From contig CAMZDG010000020.1 in assembly GCA_947305245.1 (NCBI GenBank), forward strand, positions 1 to 57,254: a stretch of DNA of 57,254 nt. The letters are read 5' to 3'. Below, piece by piece: positions 1-7,485 of this stretch (its first letter is position 1; each line of letters begins with the position of its first letter). This DNA is from an uncultured Lachnospiraceae bacterium. GTDB lineage: Bacteria; Bacillota; Clostridia; Lachnospirales; Lachnospiraceae. A program made the translations under genes and the position numbers. Below the pieces are notes generated by a model. The model had not been told where the DNA came from. It did not search any database and saw only the letters and a program-made list of their open reading frames with translations.

Positions 1-98
1 CGCCTGACACGATCTGCTGTCAGTTCCTGATCACGAGATATTCCAAGCATCCCGGCAGGATCCACGTGATCCTGGTAGGTGAACCTTTGGGATTTTAG
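1..98 (+). CDS. C-terminal tail of an unidentified protein (partial)
   Basis: A frame that is open from the left edge (codons begin at base 3) runs for 31 codons and stops at TAG 96-98, 11 bases before the next gene. The visible end of the protein reads ...HVILVGEPLGF. It has hydrophobic and Cys-rich stretches (TICCQFLI), but too little is present to assign a family. GC-rich codon use matches the neighbours. The close spacing suggests it may be cotranscribed with the glycosyltransferase that follows. Confidence 0.5.
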   Translation, partial: PDTICCQFLITRYSKHPGRIHVILVGEPLGF

Positions 99-109
99 GG
101 AGCGGACTC

Positions 110-1708
110 ATGAAGAATTGGTATTCAAGAATCACGGCGGTCGGTTTTCTGATCCTGTTTTTGCCGATCCTATTTTGCCTGTTTGCGTTCGGAAATAACA
201 TGGATTATTTCGACGTGGTAAAGCAGAACACGCTCGTGCATAATTTTTTCCTGCTTCCCATTTGCATCCTGGGTCTTCTGATCGTTGGCTTTTTAAAGAA
301 ACCGCTCAATAAAATAGAGGTTACGGGGTCGCGCCCAAGGAACCTGATCGTGGTTCTTTGCATTGCCCTTTTTTATCTTGGCACTTACGTGATCAACATC
401 AAGATCGCCAAATGTATCGCATTTTATTCGGGATGGGACATGAGTATCGTCACGGGCGCGGTGTATCAGTTGTCGGAAGGGAAGGACATTGCCGACAACG
501 TTTTGAACTATTACAAGATCTTCCCGAACAATGCTCCCATTACTTATGTCTTATACAAGTTGTTCCAATTTGCCAAGGAGAAGGAGGGCTATCCCTATAA
601 TATTGAATTTATTTGGATCCAGGCGTCTTGTCTGATGGTTTCGCTCGCGGGATTTTTTACGACGATGACCGCAAGGAAGATCACGAAGAAGATGACGCCA
701 ACCTTGGTGTCCATGCTGATCTTCACGGCACTGATCAGTCTGTCGCCGTGGAAGGTGATCCCGTACACGGACATTCTGTCAGTTGCCTTTGGGATTTTTA
801 TTCTCTATTTCTATGCGTGCTACCGCGAAATCGAAAGTCCCCTGCGCTATCTCCTTTGGCTTGCCATTTGCTTCTTTGGCCTGGCGGGAGGCGTATTTAA
901 GGCGACGGCATATGTTCCGCTGATCGCCATTCTCGCGACGGAGGCGGTGCGCATCCTCATGACGCCGGGGTGGCGGGAAAAGCTGAAAGAGCTGCTGGTG
1001 ATCGGAGTCCTTCTTGGTGTATCCGTCGCAGGCGTTTTCGCCTGGAGGGGTCATGCCTATAAGGTGATCGGTTATGAACCGGACGCAAGCCGTGCAGTCA
1101 CTTGGCATCATTATCTTCGCATGGGACTGAACGAATATAGCACGGGCGGTTATAACAGTGAGTATTACCAGATCATTAATGAGTATATTGACAGGCCGGT
1201 TTCGGAGCGGCATGCCGAAGAGATAAGGCAGGTGCGGGAAGCCCTCCGCGAGCGGGGTCTGATCGGTACGATCTACTTCTATTTAAGAAAATCCGTGATG
1301 AATTATAATGACGGAAGCTTTAGCTGGTATATGGAAGGGAATTTCCATTTCCAGGAATATCAGGACATTTCGCAGAGTTCCTTTAAGCCGCTGCTGCGGG
1401 AGATTTACTGGTATGACGGTAAGGAGTATCGTCTGTACCTTACCTGCTCGCAGCTGGCATGGCTCTTTACGCTCCTTCTGCTTCCCGGCACTGCCGTTTG
1501 GCTGCTTTGCAAGAAGGGGGAGGAGGAAGGGACGGACGGCGCGGCGGCCATCCTGATGACCCTGATCGGCGCCACGCTGTTTGTCATGCTGTTTGAGGGA
1601 AGGGCAAGATATCTGCTGAATTTAGCGCCGATCTACGTGGCGGCTGCATCGATCAGCTTTGATCTGGTTGCCGCTGGATGGCGCAAACAGCGGCCTGAGC
1701 AGCGGTAA
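110..1708 (+). CDS. GT-C fold membrane glycosyltransferase (PMT/GT39-like)
   Basis: A 532-aa polytopic membrane protein with roughly ten hydrophobic segments and a soluble C-terminal third before two last helices. The early extracytoplasmic loop contains GWDMSIVTGAVYQL followed by YYKIFPNNAP. This resembles the W-D...YPNN pattern of bacterial GT-C lipid-phosphate-sugar glycosyltransferases, in which an acidic residue in the first loop is catalytic. Such enzymes move sugars from a lipid carrier to a cell-surface acceptor on the outer face of the membrane. The start is ATG 110 with GGGAGCGGACTC upstream. The substrate cannot be read from sequence. It could also be an uncharacterized polyprenyl-linked sugar transferase of another GT family. 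Confidence 0.6.
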   Translation: MKNWYSRITAVGFLILFLPILFCLFAFGNNMDYFDVVKQNTLVHNFFLLPICILGLLIVGFLKKPLNKIEVTGSRPRNLIVVLCIALFYLGTYVINIKIAKCIAFYSGWDMSIVTGAVYQLSEGKDIADNVLNYYKIFPNNAPITYVLYKLFQFAKEKEGYPYNIEFIWIQASCLMVSLAGFFTTMTARKITKKMTPTLVSMLIFTALISLSPWKVIPYTDILSVAFGIFILYFYACYREIESPLRYLLWLAICFFGLAGGVFKATAYVPLIAILATEAVRILMTPGWREKLKELLVIGVLLGVSVAGVFAWRGHAYKVIGYEPDASRAVTWHHYLRMGLNEYSTGGYNSEYYQIINEYIDRPVSERHAEEIRQVREALRERGLIGTIYFYLRKSVMNYNDGSFSWYMEGNFHFQEYQDISQSSFKPLLREIYWYDGKEYRLYLTCSQLAWLFTLLLLPGTAVWLLCKKGEEEGTDGAAAILMTLIGATLFVMLFEGRARYLLNLAPIYVAAASISFDLVAAGWRKQRPEQR

Positions 1709-1730
1709 CGTAAAGGTGGAGGAGTAAGAT

Positions 1731-2183
1731 ATGTTAGAGGTTGGAACGAAAGCACCGGCGTTCACGTTGCCGGATCAGAATGGGAAAATGCATTCCTTAA
1801 AGGATTACAAGGGAAAAAAGGTGATTCTGTATTTCTATCCGAAGGATAACACGACTGGCTGCACCAAGCAGGCTTGCGGGTTCTCGGACAGATATCCGCA
1901 GTTTATGGAAAAAGGTGCAATCATTTTGGGAGTTAGCAAGGACAGCGTGGAATCTCATAAAAAGTTTGAAGAGAAGTATGGATTAAAATTCACGCTTCTT
2001 GCTGACCCAGAGCGTAAGGTGATCGAGGCCTATGACGTATGGAAGGAAAAGAAGAATTATGGCAAGGTCTCCATGGGCGTTATCCGGACGACCTATCTCA
2101 TTGATGAGAAGGGAATCATCATTCGCGCGAATGACAAGGTAAAGGCGGCCGAGGATCCGGAAAAAATGCTGGGAGAGATTTAA
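1731..2183 (+). CDS. bcp: Thioredoxin-dependent thiol peroxidase (Bcp/PrxQ peroxiredoxin)
   Basis: A 150-aa AhpC/TSA-fold peroxiredoxin of normal length for the Bcp/PrxQ group. The peroxidatic cysteine lies in TTGCTKQACGFSD (Cys44) and the resolving cysteine five residues later (Cys49), the typical PrxQ arrangement. The N terminus (VGTKAPAFTLPDQNG) and FYPKDNT motif are family hallmarks. It reduces hydrogen peroxide and organic peroxides in the cytoplasm using thioredoxin. This fits an anaerobe's oxygen defence. The start ATG 1731 has a GGAGGAG ribosome site 7-8 bases upstream. It sits 22 bases after the glycosyltransferase, so it may be cotranscribed, although the functions look unrelated. 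Confidence 0.93.
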   Translation: MLEVGTKAPAFTLPDQNGKMHSLKDYKGKKVILYFYPKDNTTGCTKQACGFSDRYPQFMEKGAIILGVSKDSVESHKKFEEKYGLKFTLLADPERKVIEAYDVWKEKKNYGKVSMGVIRTTYLIDEKGIIIRANDKVKAAEDPEKMLGEI

Positions 2184-2194
2184 AGTGCCGCATT

Positions 2195-2317
2195 GCGTGA
2201 CAAACGTCACGCAGGATAGGCTTCAGATGATGACAGATACCACTAGGAAGAAAAAGGATTTCGCGGTAGGATAAGATCAGAAAAAGGAAAGATCATCCTG
2301 AAACGAAATCTTTTTTT
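2195..2317 (+). terminator. Two hairpins between bcp and the lipoprotein gene
   Basis: The first hairpin has perfect 7-bp arms, GCGTGAC (2195-2201) and GTCACGC (2206-2212), with an AAAC loop but no T-run. The second has arms AAAGAT (2288-2293) and ATCTTT (2308-2313) and runs into a seven-T tract at 2311-2317, immediately before the ribosome site of the next gene. The second resembles a weak terminator or an attenuator controlling the lipoprotein gene. Confidence 0.4.
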
Positions 2318-2333
2318 GTGGGAGGATATGATG

Positions 2334-3260
2334 ATGCAACGCAGAAACTTGATCAGGCGCGGAAAACGATTGGGAAAGGCAATTTTGGGGCTCCTTCTTT
2401 TTTGCGGGCTGGGGATTATGCTGTCTGGCTGTTCGCTGGATAAAAAATCCGTGAAGCTCCACACAAAGGAGGAAGTGGAAAAGGATCTGAATGAGCGGTA
2501 CGGGGACGCGGAGTTTGTCAGCATGGAAGAGAATAAAGAAAAGCATCATCGGATTTTTACCTTCCGCGACACAAAATATGGATTCACTTATCAGGTGACC
2601 TCCAAGCCTCGGTCCGTCGGCATGGACGGCTCCACCTTCTATTATGACGGTGCCTCTTTATATTATGAATATCAGGAGCCTTTTTTGGAATATTTCATGG
2701 AGACGGAGAAGGACACCTTCGCAAAGCAGGGGATCGAGCTTTGCGAGGATCTGGACCTGCCAAGGAATTTTGAGTATCCCACGAACAGAAAGTTTTCCCT
2801 AAAGAGCAAAACCCTGATCTCCTCCCCGGAAGAATATGAAAATGACATACAATTTGTATGGGACCGCGTGCATGCTTATAAGGCAGTGCCGGAACTGATG
2901 CTGGAATATGGTATCGAGGTATATAATTCAGAGAAGATCGAATTTTTGGGGACCCAGACCGAGAATGGATTTCGCACGGCCGAGGAGCAGAGGGTCGAGA
3001 GCTTTATGCAGTATGCGGAGGAGCTTGGCGGGATCCACGGCGTGAAGTTCCTTCGGTGCGAAGAGAAGAAGGTCAGCGAGGTTCCGGGACTTTCCGAGCA
3101 GAACCTGTATGAGAAGAAAAGTAAGGTGAAGGTCTATTATTATTCCTATGAAGGGCAGGAATATTTCATCGTGGACCTCTGGGTTGCGCAGGTCGGCGAG
3201 AATGGCGGCGGGATCTACCAATATTATCAAAATTATAAGCATTATGACATTTCCCAATAG
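2334..3260 (+). CDS. Hypothetical lipoprotein
   Basis: A 308-aa secreted lipoprotein. A basic N-terminal stretch (RRNLIRRGKR) is followed by a hydrophobic segment and the lipobox LSGC, so Cys33 would be lipidated and the protein anchored outside the membrane. The rest is soluble and rich in charged and aromatic residues, with no enzyme motif that I recognise. ATG codons occur at 2328, 2331 and 2334; the last is the best spaced from GGGAGG (2320-2325). It stands alone between a possible attenuator and a strong terminator at 3323, so it is probably monocistronic. Confidence 0.75.
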   Translation: MQRRNLIRRGKRLGKAILGLLLFCGLGIMLSGCSLDKKSVKLHTKEEVEKDLNERYGDAEFVSMEENKEKHHRIFTFRDTKYGFTYQVTSKPRSVGMDGSTFYYDGASLYYEYQEPFLEYFMETEKDTFAKQGIELCEDLDLPRNFEYPTNRKFSLKSKTLISSPEEYENDIQFVWDRVHAYKAVPELMLEYGIEVYNSEKIEFLGTQTENGFRTAEEQRVESFMQYAEELGGIHGVKFLRCEEKKVSEVPGLSEQNLYEKKSKVKVYYYSYEGQEYFIVDLWVAQVGENGGGIYQYYQNYKHYDISQ

Positions 3261-3322
3261 GGGAAAGCGGGCGGTTTTCAAAGGAAAGAGGAGCGCAAAT
3301 GACCGCTTAGGGCGTAAAAAGT

Positions 3323-3352
3323 GCAACCTGTCTTCGGACGGGTTGCTTTTTT
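3323..3352 (+). terminator. Rho-independent terminator after the lipoprotein gene
   Basis: A 10-bp stem, GCAACCTGTC (3323-3332) with GACGGGTTGC (3337-3346), has one G-T pair and is closed by a TTCG tetraloop. Six T residues follow. This is a textbook terminator. It separates the lipoprotein from the LytTR operon. Confidence 0.85.
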
Positions 3353-3444
3353 ATGTCGTTTTTTGTATGGTAGAATCATAGAAGGGCGCCAAAGCATTTG
3401 GAAGGAACCTAAAGCGCGCGGAAGCAATAATTGGAGAGAAAAAC

Positions 3445-3885
3445 ATGAAGATTCGGATCGAGCAGATTTCGGAGGGAGAGGCGGAAGTGGTTCTCAGATA
3501 CCGGGAAAAGACGCGGGAGATGGAAGAGCTGCTTGCCTATTTGAATAGAAGAAGTCGCACGTTGCCGTGCCGAAAGGACGGGGAGGACGTGTTAGTAAAG
3601 CCTGGCGAGGTGATCTATCTGGAGAGCGTTGACGGGACCACCTATGCCTATACCGAAGGGGAGGTTTTACAGGCTGGCATTTCCCTTGCCGGTGCGGAGG
3701 CAGAGTTTGCGGAGGATGGTTTCTTTCGCTGCAGCAAGTCCATGGTGATCAACATTTATCACATCGAGCGGCTGAAAAGTGAAGCGGGGAATCGCATCGA
3801 CGCCATGATGACGGGTGGGGAGCACGTGATCATATCCAGGCGCTACGCAAAGACACTGCGCAGGATCCTAAAAGGCAAGGAGTAA
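3445..3885 (+). CDS. LytTR-type DNA-binding regulator without receiver domain
   Basis: A 146-aa protein. The C-terminal two thirds match a LytTR domain: a beta-rich stretch with GEVIYLESVDGTTYAY, then FFRCSKSMVINIYHIERL, then HVIISRRYAKTLRRIL. There is no phosphoacceptor receiver domain. The first 45 residues are a short charged extension. LytTR proteins bind direct repeats in promoter regions. Stand-alone forms followed by a DUF3021 membrane protein and an ABC exporter are a recurrent Firmicutes arrangement, in which the pair usually controls the adjacent exporter. Start ATG 3445 follows GGAGAGAAAAAC. It is likely to regulate its own operon (3445-6197). Confidence 0.85.
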   Translation: MKIRIEQISEGEAEVVLRYREKTREMEELLAYLNRRSRTLPCRKDGEDVLVKPGEVIYLESVDGTTYAYTEGEVLQAGISLAGAEAEFAEDGFFRCSKSMVINIYHIERLKSEAGNRIDAMMTGGEHVIISRRYAKTLRRILKGKE

Positions 3886-3979
3886 TTAGGAAGAAGAGGA
3901 CGGATCCCGGAAAAACAGGGAAAGATGCCCAAAGGGAAAGGAAGGATCCCGGAAGAAGACGGAAAGGAATTGATTGGAC

Positions 3980-4435
3980 ATGAAAAAGAAATTTCGGAAA
4001 TATTTATTGGCGGAAGTGGGAATTGAGTTTAAGGCGTGCATGTATTTCTTTGCGATCTTATTTTTCCATTGCATGTATCAGATCACGCAGGGAAGCTTTC
4101 AGGTAGACATGCTGACGATGCTGGAGATGATCCTGATGACCTATGTCATGGGTTACGTGCAGGTGTATCTCCTTAGAAACTTCGAGGAGTCGGATAAGAT
4201 TGGGGTGTTCGAGCTGCTCGCGTCGATCGGATGTGCGCTCGCATATGTCGCAGTAAGTTATTTGTTTTCCTGGTTTGACCGAAAGTGGCTGCCGGAGCTC
4301 CTCTATTTCCTTTATATGATGGCGTGCTTTGTCTCGATCTTTTGCATCTACTATGTAAGGCGAAACTGGGATACGGCGGAGCTCAATCAGGAGCTGGAGG
4401 ATTTCAAGAAGGCGAAGGATGGCAGGAAGCAGTAG
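3980..4435 (+). CDS. DUF3021-like membrane partner of the LytTR regulator
   Basis: About 151 aa with four hydrophobic helices (around residues 18-36, 45-65, 78-98 and 108-125) and a charged, coiled C terminus ending KDGRKQ. Size, topology and position directly after a stand-alone LytTR gene match the DUF3021 family, which is thought to act as a membrane inhibitor or sensor for the regulator. ATG 3980 is preferred over TTG 3974 because it sits better from GGAAAGGAA (3961-3969). The family assignment rests on context and topology more than on motifs. Confidence 0.65.
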   Translation: MKKKFRKYLLAEVGIEFKACMYFFAILFFHCMYQITQGSFQVDMLTMLEMILMTYVMGYVQVYLLRNFEESDKIGVFELLASIGCALAYVAVSYLFSWFDRKWLPELLYFLYMMACFVSIFCIYYVRRNWDTAELNQELEDFKKAKDGRKQ

Positions 4436-4506
4436 CCTAATGGCGCGGGGAAAGGACCAAGAAGCGGACGGCCGGAAGGCTTGGAGAAGTAAAAGGAGCT
4501 TAAAGT

Positions 4507-5358
4507 ATGGGAAAGAATGTCATTGAGATTAAAAATCTGACAAAGAATTATGGGAAAAACAGGGGCGTGACGCACCTTACCCTGACGGTGGAGGAAGGAG
4601 AGATTTTTGGATTTCTTGGGCCAAACGGCGCCGGAAAGTCCACGACCATCCGCTCCATGCTCGGGCTTGCGCGGTTTCAGGAGGGAGAGGTAAAGCTCCT
4701 CGGGATGGATGCGAAAACCCAAAGCGTGGAGATCCTTCGGCAGGTGGGTTACATGCCCTCGGAGGCATGGTTCTACCCTGACATGCGGGTGCGCGACGTG
4801 ATCGCGCTGGCGGCGAAAATGCGCGGGATGGACTGCAGCGCGGAGGCGGAGATGCTCTGCGAAAGGCTGCAGGTGGACCAGACGAAAAAAATCGAAGAGC
4901 TCTCTCTTGGAAACCGAAAGAAGGTCAGCATTGTCTGCGCGATGCAACATCAGCCTAAGCTCTTTGTTTTTGACGAGCCGACCAGTGGCCTGGATCCCTT
5001 GATGCAGGCGGAGTTCTTCAAGCTGATCCTAGAGTACAACGCGAAGGGTGCCACTTGCTTTTTGTCCTCTCACGTGCTCTCCGAGATCCGAAAATACTGC
5101 GGCCGCGCGGCCATCATCCGCGAGGGGAAGCTGGTGAAGATCGACACGGTGGAGAATCTGACAAAGACAAGTGCAAAGCACGTTCGCATGATCAAGGACG
5201 GCGCGGAGGAAGACTTTATCTACCGCGGGAAGGTGAATGATCTGCTTCGGGAGCTTGCGGGGCATGACATTTCGGACATCGTGATCGAGGAGCCGGAGCT
5301 GGAAGACATCTTCATGCATTTTTATGACGGTGCGGACGAGAAGGAAGCAAAGGAGTGA
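4507..5358 (+). CDS. ABC transporter ATP-binding protein (ABC-2 exporter)
   Basis: A 283-aa ATPase. The Walker A GPNGAGKST spans residues 38-46. An ABC signature variant (LSLGNRKKV) and Walker B plus D-loop (LFVFDEPTSGLDP) follow, then the switch His in LSSHVLSEI. The C-terminal 70 residues are the accessory region typical of BcrA/NatA-type exporters. It powers the membrane protein encoded next, with which its stop region nearly overlaps. Substrate unknown; such LytTR-linked exporters often handle peptides, antimicrobials or envelope-stress signals. Confidence 0.93.
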   Translation: MGKNVIEIKNLTKNYGKNRGVTHLTLTVEEGEIFGFLGPNGAGKSTTIRSMLGLARFQEGEVKLLGMDAKTQSVEILRQVGYMPSEAWFYPDMRVRDVIALAAKMRGMDCSAEAEMLCERLQVDQTKKIEELSLGNRKKVSIVCAMQHQPKLFVFDEPTSGLDPLMQAEFFKLILEYNAKGATCFLSSHVLSEIRKYCGRAAIIREGKLVKIDTVENLTKTSAKHVRMIKDGAEEDFIYRGKVNDLLRELAGHDISDIVIEEPELEDIFMHFYDGADEKEAKE

Positions 5359-5411
5359 CCCCGAAGGATGTAACTAAGGCGGGGCATTGGGACGAAAGGC
5401 AGGTTGAAACC

Positions 5412-6197
5412 ATGGTATTATATTCACATGAAATGAAACAAAATTTGAAAGGATTCCTGATCTGGTTTCTGGTGATCGTGGGAATGTGCTTTGGATGTAT
5501 CCTCCTATATTCCAGCGTGGAGGCATCCCTTTCTGACATGGGAGACATCTTCTCTCAGATGGGCGCGATGTCCAAGGCCTTTGGCATGGACAGACTCAGC
5601 GTGGCCACCATGGGAGGGTACTTCGCGACGGAGATCGCCATGCTGCACGCCCTCGGCGGCGGCATGTTTGCGGCGATCCTCGGAAGCAATCTGCTCTCCA
5701 AGGAAGAATTCGGGCACACCATAGAATTTCTGGCGGTGCTTCCCGCGAGCCGGGGGAAGATCCTGGCGCAAAAGTATCTGAGCATGATCACATATTGCAT
5801 TTTGTTCCAGGTGATCGGGACGCTATGCTACGCAGGCGGCTTTGCCATCATGGACGAGAAGGTCTCCGCGGAGCACCTTCTGATCATGGGAGCGAGCCAG
5901 CTCCTCATGATGGTGGAGGTCGGAAGCATCTGCTTTTGCATCTCCGCGTTCTCCCGGAAAAACCGTATGGGCATTGGACTTGGCGTTGCCATGATCTTCT
6001 TTGCGATGGACGTGATGTGCCGCGTGGTGCCCGCCATCGAGGATTTCAAGTATGTCACGCCGTTCTATTATTGCAACGCCACCGATATTTTCACGGAGGA
6101 AGCTTTCCCGACGGGATCTGCCGCGATCGCGGTCTTCGTGATCCTGATCAGTCTCGGGCTTGCAGGATTCCAGTATCACAGAAAGGACCTTCAGTAA
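5412..6197 (+). CDS. ABC-2 type transporter permease
   Basis: A 261-aa membrane protein with six predicted helices. A large loop after the first helix carries SQMGAMSKAFGMDRL, typical of ABC-2 permeases of the NatB/BcrB sort. ATG 5412 (MVLYSHEMKQNLKGF) is chosen as start because the first helix then follows a short cytoplasmic tail. An in-frame ATG at 5355 overlaps the ATPase stop and would add 19 hydrophilic residues. It forms the exporter with the preceding ATPase. The last codons lie inside the operon's terminator hairpin. Confidence 0.88.
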   Translation: MVLYSHEMKQNLKGFLIWFLVIVGMCFGCILLYSSVEASLSDMGDIFSQMGAMSKAFGMDRLSVATMGGYFATEIAMLHALGGGMFAAILGSNLLSKEEFGHTIEFLAVLPASRGKILAQKYLSMITYCILFQVIGTLCYAGGFAIMDEKVSAEHLLIMGASQLLMMVEVGSICFCISAFSRKNRMGIGLGVAMIFFAMDVMCRVVPAIEDFKYVTPFYYCNATDIFTEEAFPTGSAAIAVFVILISLGLAGFQYHRKDLQ

Positions 6198-6212
6198 TGA
6201 GGGCCCTTTTTT
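6182..6212 (+). terminator. Terminator of the LytTR/ABC operon
   Basis: Arms AAAGGACC (6182-6189) and GGCCCTTT (6202-6209) pair with one mismatch and run into a T6 tract. The stop codon of the permease lies in the loop, so the hairpin overlaps the coding end. Confidence 0.65.
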
Positions 6213-6353
6213 CTTACGGTTTTGTAAGTCTGCGGTAAGAAAAGGAGATGGACGAAGGATTCCTTTTGTGGTAACATGGCTATCGTAAGGGCGAATAAGC
6301 GCGAGACAAAGCGCTTCCAAAGGAGAAAATCATAGCAAAAGGAGATAGATGCG

Positions 6354-7337
6354 ATGAAGGAATTATTACAGGCAGGCTGTGAGCTGCTGGCGGAGAATCG
6401 AAATACGATCCATAAGGGTTTTATGTGGGACATGGAGCTGATGAGCATTGCGGGCAGTCTGATCTTTACCGGCGCGGGAAAGACTGCTGACGTCGAGAGA
6501 ATGAAGGCGTGCAAGTCCATTTTGAAAAAGCAGGAGAGCGTTTTCTCCAGCTTTCGAAGCAATATGGAGATCCCGGTGCTCTGTAAGATGGCCCTGTCCG
6601 ACGATCCGGAAGGATATCTTCGAAAGCTTCGTGGGATCGACGAAGCGCTGAGTAAGGGAAGGATCTTTGGCTCGGAACAGCTATCCCTGGCCGCCATGAC
6701 GGTCTGCGACGTGATCTCGGAGGAAGAGACGGAAGCGGTGGCCGAGAAGGCAAAGCAGCTGATCGGGGCGATGAAGCAGCACCATCCGATGCTGACCTCC
6801 GATGAGGACATGCCCTTTGCGGCGCTGCTTGCCACGCTGAGCAGGAGCGTCGATGACATCATTGAGGAGACGGAATACTGCTATAACGTGATGAAACAGA
6901 AGTTCTCATTCCATAACAACGCCGTGCAGTCCTTAAGTCACGTGCTGACGCTTTGCGTGGGAGAGGCGCAGGCGAAGTGTGACCGCGTGAGCGCCATTTA
7001 TGACGCGTTGGTGGTCAAGGGACTGAGCTATGGCAAGGATTATGAGCTGGCATCCCTTGGCGCGTTAGTGAACATTGACATGACGCCGGAGGAACTCGCC
7101 GATGAGATCGCTGACGCCGATCAGTTCCTAAAGCAGTGCAAGGGCTTTGGCGACTGGAGCGTCGGTCAGAAGTCGCGTCTCATGTTCGCGGCGTTGATGG
7201 CCGCGCAGGCCTATGCACCCTGCAGCAAAGTGATGGATCTGTCCGTGATGGGCGGTTCCCTGGCGATGGTGATCGCAGAGGAGGTCTGCCTGATGGCAAC
7301 GACCATGATGATCTGTTCGACCACTTCCTCCAACTAA
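6354..7337 (+). CDS. DUF4003 family protein
   Basis: A 327-aa soluble, mostly helical protein that I recognise as DUF4003-like. The N-terminal half contains RSNMEIPVLCKMALSDDPEG, and the middle carries FHNNAVQSLSHVLTLC. The C-terminal region (YELASLGALVNIDMTPEELA) ends in a small hydrophobic, Met-rich tail. The family is common in Firmicutes and has no established biochemical role. The start ATG 6354 follows AAAGGAGATAGATGCG. It is monocistronic: a terminator lies upstream at 6182 and a GC-rich hairpin directly downstream at 7363. Confidence 0.75.
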   Translation: MKELLQAGCELLAENRNTIHKGFMWDMELMSIAGSLIFTGAGKTADVERMKACKSILKKQESVFSSFRSNMEIPVLCKMALSDDPEGYLRKLRGIDEALSKGRIFGSEQLSLAAMTVCDVISEEETEAVAEKAKQLIGAMKQHHPMLTSDEDMPFAALLATLSRSVDDIIEETEYCYNVMKQKFSFHNNAVQSLSHVLTLCVGEAQAKCDRVSAIYDALVVKGLSYGKDYELASLGALVNIDMTPEELADEIADADQFLKQCKGFGDWSVGQKSRLMFAALMAAQAYAPCSKVMDLSVMGGSLAMVIAEEVCLMATTMMICSTTSSN

Positions 7338-7362
7338 TTTTTCAGAAACAAAACTGGAAAGA

Positions 7363-7387
7363 GACCCCGCCCCCATAGGGCGGGGTC
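7363..7387 (+). terminator. GC-rich hairpin after the DUF4003 gene
   Basis: A perfect 10-bp stem, GACCCCGCCC (7363-7372) with GGGCGGGGTC (7378-7387), has a five-base loop but only a poor T-tract after it. It probably terminates or stabilises the 3' end. The next promoter begins two bases later. Confidence 0.6.
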
Positions 7388-7388
7388 A

Positions 7389-7417
7389 TTGACTATTTGG
7401 CCTAAAAATGGTAAAGT
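7389..7417 (+). promoter_or_regulatory. Sigma-A-type promoter for the MBOAT/DHHW operon
   Basis: TTGACT (7389-7394), a 17-base spacer and TAAAGT (7412-7417) lie 69 bases before the MBOAT start. Confidence 0.6.
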
Positions 7418-7485
7418 AGTGGAAGTGAGATCGCGCCGTTAGGCGCGCAAAAGTAGCGGATTTTTAAGAATATGAAGGGTATCCC

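Noticed and set aside
4387..4950. Antisense open frame of 187 aa opposite the ABC ATPase start
   Set aside because: The plus strand encodes a clear ABC ATPase with all motifs; the antisense frame has no domain and no ribosome site.
5823..6320. Antisense open frames opposite the ABC permease and its terminator
   Set aside because: They run through a terminator and a clear membrane protein gene on the other strand, with no supporting signals.
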